From NCBI GenBank assembly GCA_030765055.1, contig CM060950.1:459329710-459393709 (forward strand): 64,000 bases of DNA. Reading direction: 5' to 3'. Positions 47,901 through 58,002 of this stretch are shown here, piece by piece. Source of the stretch: Mantis religiosa. Its lineage: Eukaryota > Arthropoda > Insecta > Mantodea > Mantidae. The translations under genes were made by a program, and so were the position numbers. A model generated the notes under the pieces. The model made no database searches. It was not told the origin of the DNA and saw nothing but the letters and a program-made list of their open reading frames with translations. Within the stretch, counting starts at the first letter, position 1. The number at the start of each line of letters is the position of its first letter.

Positions 47901-50900
47901 TGTTTTACGGTAACCACGTGTTAAAATATGTTCACTTATGCTTTAACCCTTACCGGTCGAATACGCTGGTAAAAATTTTCGCCAGCTGGTCATAGGGATT
48001 TACACATTCCTGAGCGAGGGATTTCTAAAGGAAATGTTTGTGCAATAAGGACCTAAGTGGGCTGACCTTCCATCCCCGAGAGCCAGGTAGACGGAAGAAA
48101 CATACAATGCGGTAACTCTCATGCAGCTTTTAACACATGCGTAAATATTAACAGAAACTAAGATAAAATTGTATTCACATGTTTCTGAGGCAAATGGTGC
48201 TCTGCGATATCCTTAGAAAATCCAGAATTATTTGTCACTGCACTATAATGTTTAACTCATATATATCCATATCTAAAAGTATATAAGTTGCACATTTGTA
48301 AATGTACGAAAACAATCCTTGAAGAACCAAAGTTTTTGTATGTCTACACTGTAATGTTTGGTCAATTTAAACGTATGCATATTTGCACTTATATAAATGG
48401 TTCACTTTTTTAATGCACGTGAACACTAAATATGGGAGATAAATACTGTAATGGAGCTGAGGAAATGACGAACTACCTTATTTGCATTTATATTCCTGTA
48501 ATGTATGATACCGTTCAAAACATTCACCAGGACACAAAGCAGGCTGGTTGGAACAAATTTTGCAGTAATAAAATGTTTTCTTTCTTGTTCCTTTTACCTT
48601 CCTGTTGCTGCAGACAATACAGTCTTTGTGTTTCTTATTTTCAAAATGGTATATGAAATGACTGGTCTGGTTTAGTCGTTCTTCTGTTTCCGCCGTACCG
48701 GGGTGACATCTCTTCCTTGGATTTCTAATATTCCCTACTAAACTTTAAACTAGAGATCGGCGAAACTAAAGGTGGCTCATTATCTTGTTGCTGGATTGCA
48801 TATTTTGTTTATGGAAGCTGTAAAGGATATACGAATTTACGATGCTCACTTCAAGCCACCAAAAGAACAGTTTTCTCCACCACTTAAAACATTTTCGTAA
48901 AAATGCATATGTTGCACAGTAATGGTCATTTTGGTCAACCCCGCCCATTTTCTTAGTGTAATTTAACACACAAAGTGGTTTCATTATTTCTTTTTCTAGT
49001 CCTCCTTTTTGAATTGTGCTAACCTTCTCCATCGAAGTGTCGTGATAGGTGGAAATCATAATAATGGGTCTTTTATCTTTCCACCCTAAAATGAGAACTT
49101 CATTTTTACGAAAACCAGACACTTCCCCACTCTTCAACTTCTTGAAGGCTCCTTGCCTAGCAGGTCGTGGGTTCCCAGCTCTGCCAGCAATTATTGTGCC
49201 TGTTGAATGACATTGGCGCTGATAAAGTTCTTGTGCCAGATCAACACTAGTGTAATAACGATCTGTGAATAAATGATACCCTGTTATGTCATTTGTACAT
49301 TTCTGAAGGTGTGACATTAGAGACAACATAATCCTGGTTGTGAAACTTTTATTTTCAAAGGGTAAACTAAATACATCGGGGGTAATTTTGCCATATTATG
49401 GGATAATACTATGAATATAGCCCGTTGCACCGTCAGCTAAAACAAACAAACAAACAAACAAAGTCCCCACTTTGTAGGCTTCTTAGGGTTATATGCTTTA
49501 AAAATTATATGCCCTTTAAAACCAACAGTAGATTTATCTATGGCAATGTTTTGACCAGGTACAAAATGCTGCTGGAATTTTTTTTCTATATGTTCAACAA
49601 CTCCATGAACTTTTCTAGTCCGCCTCAGTACTGCATTTGTTTCACTTACTCTGTCATTTCCCACGTGAAGCATCCAAAATATTTGTAAGAAACGATCCCT
49701 AACCATTACTTCACGGAAAATTTTTATTTCAGTCTTCCAGTCTGAAGAAAAATAATCTTTTATTTCTGACATTGGTACCATACCCATATTAATTATCATG
49801 CCCAAAAACGCTTTCATTTCGCTTAAAGTAACACTGCTCCATTTCAGCCAAATAGAACGAGGGCTCATTTTTATTTTTGAGATTTTTTCTGCGGCATATC
49901 TATTTGTTTCGGCAACTATTTCACTAATGAGTTCATCATCGAAAAGCAAAGCAAAATAGTCATATGGAGTAGCATCATAACTCAAATTTACCTTAGGGCC
50001 TGAACTTTTGGTGTAGTTATGCTTTACAGGCGTTAAGTCATTTGCGCTTACTGCATACCACCAATCTCCGTCGGCCTGGCTATCGCGAACACCGGTACCA
50101 ACTACACTTAGCCCGTTGTTGTCCTCACAGTCACTCGACACGCTACTTGAAGCTGAACTCGCAATTTCAGCTTCTTCCGCAAAATCCAAATCGTCATCAC
50201 TGTTATCATTTAGCACTTCCTGTAGAAGATGCCCCAAAGCTTCATCATCTTCAGGATTTGATACCCTATAAACATGTTTAACACACACAGGTATAACGCT
50301 TGTTGAAGCCATGATGAAGTTCAAAAACAACTATTTTCAATTCCCTCTAGAAACACTATGAATTGAAATTTACTCACTAGAGGGCACATCGGAATGGACG
50401 TACTAGTCTGTACTAATAGTTCGTGCCGCCCTCTGGGAAAAAATCTTCACAGTTCATTGAAAAAAATCCTTGTAAACACCCTCCCAATGTTGTCGACTAT
50501 ATGTCGACATATGACCACAGCGGCCGGCTTACCCTGTCGACATAGTATCGACATCCGACCGGAAAGGGTTAAAAGTTGCTGTGCTAATTAATAATTATGT
50601 ATCGAAACCATGCTTGGTTTTTGAGCAACATTTTATTAACCTTGTTATCTATTCTGCAAATCCACATCAAATACAACCACGTGGTGTTTTACGGTAAGCG
50701 GATGATTACCACGTGTTAAAATATGTTCACTTATGCTTTAAAAATTGCTGTGCTAATTAATAATTATGTTGAAACCATGCTTAGTTTTTGAGCAACATTT
50801 TTTTACACTACTTCTCAACTTCTCTTATGTATAGTACAAACACGCAAATGTTGGAAATGGATGGTCACCATGCGGTACAGTTTTGTGTCAAGAATTGTTA

Positions 50901-51206
50901 TTTAGGAAAGCATTACACTTTCTGAGAATAATTATAGTGGATCAGCTTTAAAAATCCTAATACTAACATTCTAGAAAGTACAGTAAAGCATTTGCAACTT
51001 ACCGTTTTCCATCCCTTTACATCTTTGTGCGGCCCACTGCCGCAGCTATTTAATTGCTGCACAAGTTCACTCCACTTGGCTTCCAGCTCTTTCGGGTTAT
51101 CCGAAGGAGTAAGCCTGCCGTGTCGCATTATTTGATTGTTTAGGCAGAAGTCAATATAAATTTTATATAACTCCTCGGATGTTTTAACCGTCCGCTTGCG
51201 TTCCAT
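44934..51206 (-). CDS. Harbinger Myb/SANT-like DNA-binding accessory protein, four exons, intact
   Basis: Exons in gene order: 51206-51003, 47123-46938, 46262-46036 and 45111-44934, with canonical GT-AG sites. They sum to 795 nt, giving 264 residues and a stop. Residues 1-68 and 69-130 form a Myb/SANT-like (Myb_DNA-bind_5, zeste-type) unit with EELYKIYIDFCLNNQIMRHG, the WSELVQQLNS helix, VFTEWKSNVKRKARLL, the TGGG loop and LTDLEQQLITPIG. Exon 3 is Pro/Gln-rich with nine-residue repeats (PPTPLLQEP type). Exon 4 has a polyQ-like AFREQQQQQKSAS and a possible coiled-coil end. In Harbinger elements this protein brings the transposase into the nucleus and binds the element ends. It is convergent with the transposase gene, about 350 bp between stops. 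Its first intron (3.9 kb) holds the minisatellite and piggyBac. Confidence 0.88.
46060..46170 (-). repeat. 27-bp coding tandem repeat in Myb exon 3
   Basis: Units of the form ggttcctgtagcagtggtg (plus strand) recur about every 27 bp, encoding PTPLLQEP-type repeats. The unit length is divisible by three and keeps the frame. Confidence 0.85.
47310..47942. repeat. 158-bp minisatellite array, left part
   Basis: About four units whose common block gctttaaaaattgctgtg starts at 47469, 47627, 47785 and 47940. Each contains taattaataattatgtatcg and accacgtgttaaaata. It lies in intron 1 of the Myb gene and is interrupted by piggyBac. Confidence 0.9.
47947..50568 (-). mobile_element. piggyBac transposon, full length, 2.6 kb
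   Basis: It is flanked by TTAA (47943-47946 and 50569-50572). The ends are cccttaccggtcg at 47947 and cgaccggaaaggg ending at 50568, mirror images with one mismatch over 13. It is inserted in a unit of the 158-bp array, and the array resumes at 50573. One minus-strand transposase relic fills most of it. The fully preserved ends suggest a recent arrival. Confidence 0.95.
48766..50312 (-). pseudogene. piggyBac transposase, nearly intact
   Basis: Start MASTSVIPVC at 50312. An acidic N-terminus (DDDLDFAEEAEIASS) leads to the core: FLGMIINMGMVPMSEIKDYF; the first catalytic D in NIAIDKSTVGFKGH; the second in HLFTDRYYTSVDLA; the third in KKMGGVDQNDHYCA; then WWRKLFFWWLEVSIVNSYI. Lesions are expansion of a TTTG run at 49439-49462 (between PTKWGL and VLADG), which breaks the frame, and a TAA in place of a residue in SIIP-stop-YGK near 49397. 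No Cys-rich tail is obvious before the 3' end. All three catalytic acids survive. Confidence 0.92.
50573..50800. repeat. 158-bp minisatellite array, right part
   Basis: About one and a half units identical in type to those at 47310-47942. One unit carries the 12-13 bp variant agcggatgattac seen also in the first unit near 47430. Confidence 0.9.
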
Positions 51207-51524
51207 CTTCTGGTTCTTGAAGGTTCACACGTCCGGAATAAAGTGATCGCAATTCCACTATTTGTAACAGGTGCGATGAGAGCAGTAGAAAAACATAAAA
51301 CATTGGCGCAACGAGTGCTGGAAAAACAAAACATGCCTGCAAAGCATATGAATTTGCGGTGAGTCGCTCCAGGTGCTTAACAACATGGATGGGAAGATCC
51401 TTCGCCATAACAAGCATAGTTACAGAATGTGAAAAACCGCCATACTTGTTAAGCGCTCAGTTGTTAGCAGTAACAACTATTGATAGCAGTATTCTTAACC
51501 AGAAGCTACAGAATAGCCCTGAAT

Positions 51525-52590
51525 ATGTAGCTGAGTCTATGCCACAACTCGGAGGTGAAAAGAAACATCTGGATCAGAGCAGCCAAACAAGAAAAGTGAA
51601 ACCTACATAAGAGCATCCAAATAAGATGCAAACCATATGACTAAAATCTCTATTTTTATTTACATAGAAAGTAAGACTTGGCTCAGAGTAACCAAGTCTT
51701 TGCCACAAGATCTCCAATTGACACAGGAGGGAAAGATTGGTTTAGGACAACCGAAGTTTTCATCATAAGCTCTGTATAAAATGGTTGTTCACAGCATGGC
51801 ATGTTATATCCACATCATGTAGACAAAATGACCAGATCAAAGACTGGTTAAAAGCATATCTTGCATCCTTGAACATCCAAACAAATTACAATCAAGCCTA
51901 CAACAGGTCTCTTTGATATCTGAAGCAAGATACAGATTGTTTCCAAACAAGATGAAGTCAAATCTTCGCCTTAAGATCTCCATTTTAATTGGTGCACGAG
52001 GGGAGTGCTTGTCCAAAGTCTGGTCCAGTAGCGTGTGTCCTGAACATGCAGACAATATGCAGTTAAGTTTACGAAAGGTTTTTTTATAAGATTCAGAGTA
52101 CCAAGTTACTGTCCGTGTTAAATAACACAGAAAGAAGATTATTTCATGACACCTAACATGCAATCAAATCGACCCACAGGATCTGCTTGACACTGAAAGC
52201 AGGAACTGTTGCTCTAGTCGCCATACAGGAAGTGAGTGTGTATTATTACCATCACTGAAAACTGTCACACTAGTCTAAGAAAAGAGCTTACCATACTTGC
52301 CTAAAATGATATATAAAATGCGTGAAAGGATGTATAATCTGCCTTTTTCATTTCAGATATTTGGCAGATGGATATTAGATTTGGCAAAGAAATTACTTCC
52401 ACAGGAGAGGAAAAGCATGCACTAGTAGCTCTTGTAACCAATCCTGGTGTAAACTATCACTGATTTTTTTTTTTAATTTCAAGAATAACACTTAAATTAT
52501 GTAGTATTTTTTACCAGCTGTGTAGCCCACATTTTCTTGCTATGTTACCCTGTTTGAGTTCATTCACATAAATTGGGCAAAACTTCCACA
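51525..52590. other. Unassigned stretch
   Basis: Short open frames only (for example 51359-51610 crossing the Harbinger end, so not a gene). Nothing recognised. Confidence 0.4.
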
Positions 52591-52967
52591 GGTTTGTAGT
52601 GAGAGAATGAAACAATCTGAAAGGTATCATGGTATACATAATTATACTCTAAGAAATAATTACAACTATTTTAGATCAGTGTATAGGGGAACTCTAAACA
52701 ACCACTGCAGTAAAAGCATGGGTAAAGAACTATATAATAAGTTACCAGAAGAAATTAAAATAATTAATAAAATGGAACATAAACTGAAGGCAATAAAAAC
52801 ATTCTTAATAACAAATGCATTCTATAGTTTGGAAGAATTTAAGTATAGAGATATGTAAAAAGATAAAACTATGTATATATGTATATAAAATTGGAATTGA
52901 CGTGTCCTTGAAATCATTGTATTCAAAGGATAAATAAAAGTATCTTATCTTATCTTCTTCTGATATA
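52590..52967 (+). pseudogene. CR1/Jockey-like non-LTR 3' end with ATCTT tail
   Basis: The 83-residue frame 52607-52858 contains YHGIHNYTLRNN, SKSMGKELYNKLPEEIK and FLITNAFYSLEEF. This is the C-terminal pattern of CR1/Jockey-group ORF2 proteins. After the stop it ends aaataaaag followed by three TATCT units (52944-52960), a retrotransposon-type tail. It is 5'-truncated. The flank tgatatataaaat occurs on both sides (about 52308 and 52969), a possible but AT-rich TSD. Confidence 0.65.
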
Positions 52968-53177
52968 TAAAATAAAATATATTTTGGGTACTATGAATGA
53001 ACCGTTGAAACTTAAGCATGGAATTTAAATATATTCAGATGGCAAATATGTGTAAATTTATACTCTTTCTTGACATACTCTATTTTGTGATATGAAATAA
53101 TGTGTTTTCATTTTATTGTTCTTTGCTTTTAAGTTAATATTATTTTTAAACAGTTGTTTTAAAATTTTGACTGTAAT

Positions 53178-54164
53178 GAATGCATTAACACCAAGTTATG
53201 CAATTACATTTCTAGACCCACTGAGCCCACTCCTGTTCAACATAGCAACAAATGATGTCATACAGGAAATAAAAACAGAGCGAGTAAATGCATACATCTA
53301 CGCAGACGACATGGCGCTAGTATCATCATCAATTAAATCCCTCCAGACAGCGTTCGACAAACTAGTGATATGGGCTCGGAACAACGACCTCGCGCTGAAC
53401 GGCACCAAAACTGTGCAAATGACTTTCAAGAGAGGAGGCAAACAAGCAAGAGCAGACTCTATATACTTAGAAGAACAACCAATGACCAGGGTGAAAAGCT
53501 TCAAGTATTTAGGGATAACGCTACAACCCACCGGAATGACCTACACATTGCACATCAAAGACAGGATGACAGCATCAATAAGAGCCATGAATGACATCAA
53601 ACATCTACCAAGGATCTCCCTGCGAACAGCAATGAAACTATTCAAAGCAAAGATACTGCCAGTAATCACGTATGGTCTACAATCCACCTGGCAACACCTC
53701 ATAAAGAGCAACCTAAACGATGTTGAAAAGGTCAAAGCGACATTCCTAAAACGCGCCCTGAGTGTCTCAAAGTACTCATCGTCGTGCCTGGTGTATGAAC
53801 TATGTAGAGAAACCATGCTGCTGGAAGACCTGAGACTGCAATTACTGCTACCTTCCACACCAGCGTACGAAGCGGCCGTCACAGAGCCACCGAAGGAAGA
53901 AGACGGAAATACCTGCAGACTTCTACGCCACGGACGCCATGACTACAGATGACTGGAAGGAAGCAGGCTACGACCTGAGGCACACAGTGACCAGGTTCGC
54001 GGTTCACGGTTTTCATTTTAGGTTGTGTTCCACGAAGAGTTTTCACGAACCCATGCCAGACTGCGTATACTCCTTGTGCGGGAAAGTGTGCGAAAAATAT
54101 CATGCGCTGAAATGTAAAAATCGTGTAGTGTCACTGACAAGCTTCTGTAATAGTGAAAACTGAT
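53178..54164 (+). pseudogene. Non-LTR reverse transcriptase C-terminal half
   Basis: The 278-residue frame holds DPLSPLLFNIATNDVIQEI, the RT active site YIYADDMALVS near 53290-53325, KYLGITLQPTG, LRTAMKLFKAKILPVITYGL and FLKRALSVSKYSSSCLVYEL. After a frameshift near 53945 it continues DYRWLEG-like to the finger CVYSLCGKVCEKYHALKC near 54060-54115. The YADD active site is intact, but the endonuclease and first RT motifs are absent (5'-truncated). The clade is uncertain (R1/R2-like or related). Confidence 0.8.
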
Positions 54165-54219
54165 CACTATACCAACATGCACATTATGCGCTCTTCCTTC
54201 TTATTATTATTAAAATACT

Positions 54220-54670
54220 TTTCTTTCCCAACCTTAACCTACAGCACGCGAAGTCCTATCAAGCACTTAGAGAATCGAATACTAGACTCCCCTTTCAACT
54301 TCTCCTCATCGAAGTATTCTCTCAAAGAGCATATTATTTCACGTGTATGTCCTTTAATTGGAATACCTTTACCAAATATAGTTTTATTTGGTTCCCGAGC
54401 ACGTTCAGGTTTTCGCTTGTCACTATATTTAGACATAATTAAACATTCATTAAACACAATTGCAAATGATCACAACACGCGCACAGATACACAAACTCAC
54501 TCACACACACGTAAACCAAAGCAAATTGCCACAAATAAAATGCAAAGTAACTTGCCAGTACAGGATCTCTAACTCTTATATACGTGAGGGCATTCTGTTT
54601 ATGCAGCGTTATCAGCAACAGAAACAAACACCAAGGTATTGTTGGAAATTAATTGTTCTTTCACACTGGC
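54220..54670 (-). pseudogene. Possible 5' end of an IS630-like transposon
   Basis: The minus-strand frame 54457-54239 reads MSKYSDKRKPERAREPNKT, then GHTREIICSLREYFDEEK. This resembles the HTH start of IS630-like transposases. A TATA-like gtatataagag (minus strand) lies upstream near 54575, and the palindromic acactggcagtgt is at 54662-54675. The rest of the gene is absent. Confidence 0.4.
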
Positions 54671-55689
54671 AGTGTGTAGGCTAAAGTATGGAAAGGTAGA
54701 GTCTGAATGAAAAAGCCCGGGCCTTAAAGTACTTACATGTATTGGAAAGCATGCCTGTGTTGTAGTCCATTTAGCATTATCCAGGGAACACCACGTGGAG
54801 GCGGACTATGTTGTTCCCCAATATCAACTGTTCACAATGCAACACAAAACAGAAAATATATGTCTGCAAATCAATAACAAAAATTTACAAGAAGCATCCA
54901 CAACAACATATCTAGGAATAGAACTAGACCGGAAACTATCAATGAAAGAACATGTAAACAATATAACAAACAAGTTCAACAAAAAGAACATCTTAAAACG
55001 CCTAGCAAGAAAAAAATGGGGTGGAAATATGGACCTCCTTAATACCACATATAAAACATACATAAAATCCAACTTACTATTTGGAGGAGAACTGCTGGCA
55101 ACAGTAAGCAAGAAACTCAAAAGGAAAATAGAAACCTCACAAAACAATTCACTAACAATAATAACAGGAGCTGTGAAAACAACACCAATTGCCATACTAC
55201 AGTCCGGCCGCTCTATCTCCGGCTCTGACATTTCGTGGCTGCAGGAGGTGGAGGGGGACGGTTAATAGTACCAACATATAATAACGAGTAATTGAAAACA
55301 TATCGTCAGAATTATCTTTATAATGAGAGTATAGGATTATATTAGCTTCAAAACATTGAAATCCAACTTGTAATTTCATTATCATGCAAGATATTCTTTA
55401 CATCACTCTATTCGAATATTTCGTTCACACTTTTCACGCACACCAACCGCTTCTGTTGGTGGTACTGGGAGTCTGTACATCCGGTGTCGTGGTTAGGAAG
55501 TTAAAACTGTCAGCTAGCGCCAATCAGCGTTGTCACGGCTAGGCGTGGCTTGCAAATCCAGCACCGTGTTGCCGCTGCAGTTTTGTGTGGACCACATGGC
55601 TTTTAGTTGCTTTTGGATCCCGCGCTGGTGGTTTGTTTAATTTTTTGTGTGTGCGTGAATTCCGATTTGTAGCATCTGTAAGTCTTATT

Positions 55690-56290
55690 ATTATCGCTAT
55701 TATAGTAATATGGCTACTGATTCGTCAGCATTCAAGAAGAAAATCGGCTCTTATATGATCCAAAGCCATGATTTTATATTCAGGCTACGTGAGTACTTCG
55801 AGAAGGAGTGGGGCAATGGTGGACCTCTACTACCTGTTAACAAGGTGCTGGACAGAGTTTGTGACGCCTTGAAGGTGGGAAGAATGTGACCAAGGAAAAG
55901 TGCCAGCTGATTTAAGTTCGCCATCTGCAGTTCTGCGTACACCGGGAAAGCAAAGGTAATGAGGCAGTCTTAAAGCTTCACTTGATGCTTTTCAAAAGGA
56001 TGCTATAAGGCGACATGTATATCAATTATTAAATTTTAGATGAGTCGCATTTTTTACACATCTGCTTCACTTTCGTACCTATTTTGAGGACATGTTTCGC
56101 AAATCTTCGTTTGCATCTACGGCTCATGTCCTCAAAATAGGTACGAAAGTGAAGCAGATGTGTAAAAAATGCGACTCATCTAAAATTTAATAATTTTTCG
56201 CTTCACTGTGGTGTTCCAATACAGTTGAATCTCGATGTATATCAATATTATATGAGAAAGGAATTTCCCACTCGTGCGAAGTAGCTTTTT
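55690..56290 (+). pseudogene. IS630-like transposase N-terminus, inserted in the I-like element
   Basis: From ATG at 55709: ATDSSAFKKKIGSYMIQ, FRLREYFEKEWGNGGPLL and PVNKVLDRVCDALKVG. A frameshift leads to AVLRTPGKQR, then KASLDAFQKDAIRRHVYQ, and after the PLE palindrome YYMRKEFPTRAK and a stop. This is the HTH part of the lineage seen at 26.0-27.1 kb. The catalytic domain is missing. About 450 bp of GC-richer upstream sequence (55201-55690) may be its 5' region. Confidence 0.75.
56027..56234. mobile_element. Penelope-like terminal palindrome 7
   Basis: Arms of about 75 bp (attaaattttagatgagtcg ... ttttgaggacatg, mirrored) lie around a 30-bp centre, with a right-only tail (tcgcttcactgtggtgttcc). 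The target duplication atgtatatcaat is perfect (56015-56026, 56235-56246). It is the same family as PLE 5. The centre plus arm ends form a hammerhead-like minus-strand sequence (GAG, CCGTAGA, a GCAAA/TTTGC stem, GAAACATGTC, CTC) whose CUGANGA box is degenerate. It interrupts the IS630-like frame, which rejoins in frame when the palindrome is removed. Confidence 0.88.
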
Positions 56291-57567
56291 GTTATTTCTT
56301 TTCCAGTAAATGGTATATTGTCTCCATATGCAACTATTCTGGGATCATGTATATACATTGTCCACGTACATTTACGAAGTTACGATCTACAAATGCGTGA
56401 AATATTTACACATGTTCCTCTGCTTGAAATTCCCGCTAAAGAACTGGCAGCAACGCGCTTCCCTCTCTCGAGAACTGTTACCCTAGCACAAAAACTGCTA
56501 GTTAACAAAAATAGACACAAGTGGTATCACACAGCAGATAATATAAGCAATCTAAAAACCCAAACAAGCTTCAGAACATACATCAATAACTCAAAACACA
56601 AGAACATAATAGCAACAAATATAACAACAATAGAGGAAACGAGCCCAACAGAATATATTGACATACATTATAAGAATGACCTGTTATATACAATACATAA
56701 GCCAAAAAATTTACCAGATGAAATGAGAGCAATAGCAATAGCCACAGAAAATGAAAGATATCCAGAAAAAGAATGGCTCCTAATATATACAGATGGATCC
56801 TTTATTAACAAACAAGATGCTGGTGCAGGAGTATACTACAAACATTTTGCACAGTATCTAACACTAGACAAAACTTCAAACCATTATGATGGAGAACTAA
56901 CAGCCATAAGAGCAGCACTGCAGAATGTCCTGTACACACTGTACATAAAGCAAAACATAGTTATCTTAACAGATTCAAAATCAGCCATAGATGAGATTGT
57001 AAATTATAAAAACAAAACAACAAGAAACATAAAAGAAATAAGAAGTTTAATTAAAGCTGTCGAATCAAGAAGCCACGTCACCCTGCAATGGATTCCAGCC
57101 CATGTTGGACTTTTAGGTAATGAACATGCTGACCAACAAGCAAAAAAAGGTGCAATTCAAAATATAAAACCCGTAAGACAAACTGAAATTAATAAACAAT
57201 TAAACAACATTAAGCTACATTTTAAAAGACAGCAGAGACTTGATGAAGACAAACTAAAAGACAAGGATTATAAGAACATTGGAAACAAAACATACAAAAA
57301 ACTACCAAGAAAAACTGCAGTGGCCCTATTTAGAATGGAAACTGGCCATGATTGTCTTGCAGAACACCTTTATAAAATACACTGCATACCTACACCCAAA
57401 TGTACTATCTGTAAAGAGGATGTCATCATGAACAAACACCATTTGGACAAATGTAATGGTCTCAAAAGTGGGAACCTACAGGCTTTATATTGGGAAGCTA
57501 GGGGGAAAATGATGCAAATCAACTAATCCCCAGTGCCATTAGACAACAACAACAAAGTACTTACATG

Positions 57568-57790
57568 TTGTAAGTCGCCATTAAGGTAGTTGTCTCATGT
57601 GTTTATAAGAACTCCTAAGTGGTTTACCGGGAAATACATGAGTCAGCTGGAGAATTTAATGTCATGTCAGCACGTTGACCATAGTAGCTCAAGGGTTACA
57701 GCGGCTGGACGGCAACCAGAAGATCCGTGGTTCAAATCCCGGCTATGGCATTGAATTTTTCAGTCTGACTCTACCTTTCCATACCAAGAG
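57568..57790 (+). repeat. tRNA-Ser-like repeat unit interrupted by the I-like element
   Basis: It contains ccatagtagctcaagggtt, the B box ggttcaaatcccgg, and attgaatttttcagtctgac. Its end tgactctacctttccatacc is the inverse of tatggaaaggtagagtctga at 54693-54712, left of the I-like insertion. The pre-insertion repeat therefore ran from about 54685 to 57790 with inverted ends. Confidence 0.75.
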
Positions 57791-58002
57791 ATTGTGTTTA
57801 CTGCAGCGTTTGCGTAACTCGCTCGCCAAAACGTCCTGCTAAGCACGTTTTAGAATATTGGCAACCAAGGTTTAGCGTCTAACTAAATGTCATGGAAATG
57901 TCACGACTCTAACTGGTCTCTCTCTAACTGGTTACCATGACAATCGTTATGATGTACTCATCCCCTCCCATTTATTTACAGCGTTCTTCCATGTGGTTAC
58001 TG

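Larger units (their letters stand above)
39724..51521 (+). mobile_element. PIF/Harbinger transposon, full length, 11.8 kb
   Basis: Terminal inverted repeats start cagggctattctgta at 39724 and tacagaatagccctg ends at 51521, with further similarity inward (tggctaa/ttaacca). The 3-bp target duplication aat (39721-39723, 51522-51524) fits the 3-bp duplications of this superfamily. It holds two convergent genes, a HARBI1-like transposase on plus and a Myb/SANT-like protein on minus, the classic two-gene layout. Introns contain a PLE palindrome, a 158-bp minisatellite array and a piggyBac element, which explain most of its unusual length. Confidence 0.93.
54795..57526 (+). pseudogene. I-like ORF2: RT end, RNase H and CCHC finger
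   Basis: First part (54795-55199): TTTYLGIELDRKLSMKEHVN, LLFGGELLATVSKKL and IITGAVKTTPIA. Second part (about 56430-57526): RNase H with catalytic D in LIYTDGSF, E in DGELTAIRAAL, D in LTDSKSAID, and the last D in AHVGLLGNEHADQQA. A finger CTICKEDVIMNKHHLDKC near 57400-57460 follows, then a stop at 57526. Apart from the insertion, the second part (about 365 residues) has no stop, so the element was inserted fairly recently. The RNase H catalytic residues are complete. Confidence 0.88.
54740..57553 (+). mobile_element. I-like non-LTR retrotransposon with CAA tail, 5'-truncated
   Basis: A perfect 14-bp target duplication aaagtacttacatg (54726-54739 and 57554-57567) encloses RT C-terminal and RNase H sequences and a 3' end of CAA units (acaacaacaac). 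It is inserted into a copy of the tRNA-Ser-like repeat. An IS630-like insertion, itself carrying a PLE palindrome, splits it between about 55199 and 56430. Confidence 0.9.

Noticed and set aside
47310..50800. CRISPR-like array
   Set aside because: Units of 158 bp are directly adjoining with no variable spacers, in a eukaryotic transposon intron; it is a minisatellite.
51359..51610. 83-residue plus-strand frame
   Set aside because: It crosses the right TIR and TSD of the Harbinger element and has no recognisable domain.
52308..52980. 13-bp TSD tgatatataaaat around the CR1/Jockey-like tail
   Set aside because: Kept only as a possibility: the sequence is AT-only apart from one base and the left copy lies about 280 bp before the first recognisable coding sequence.
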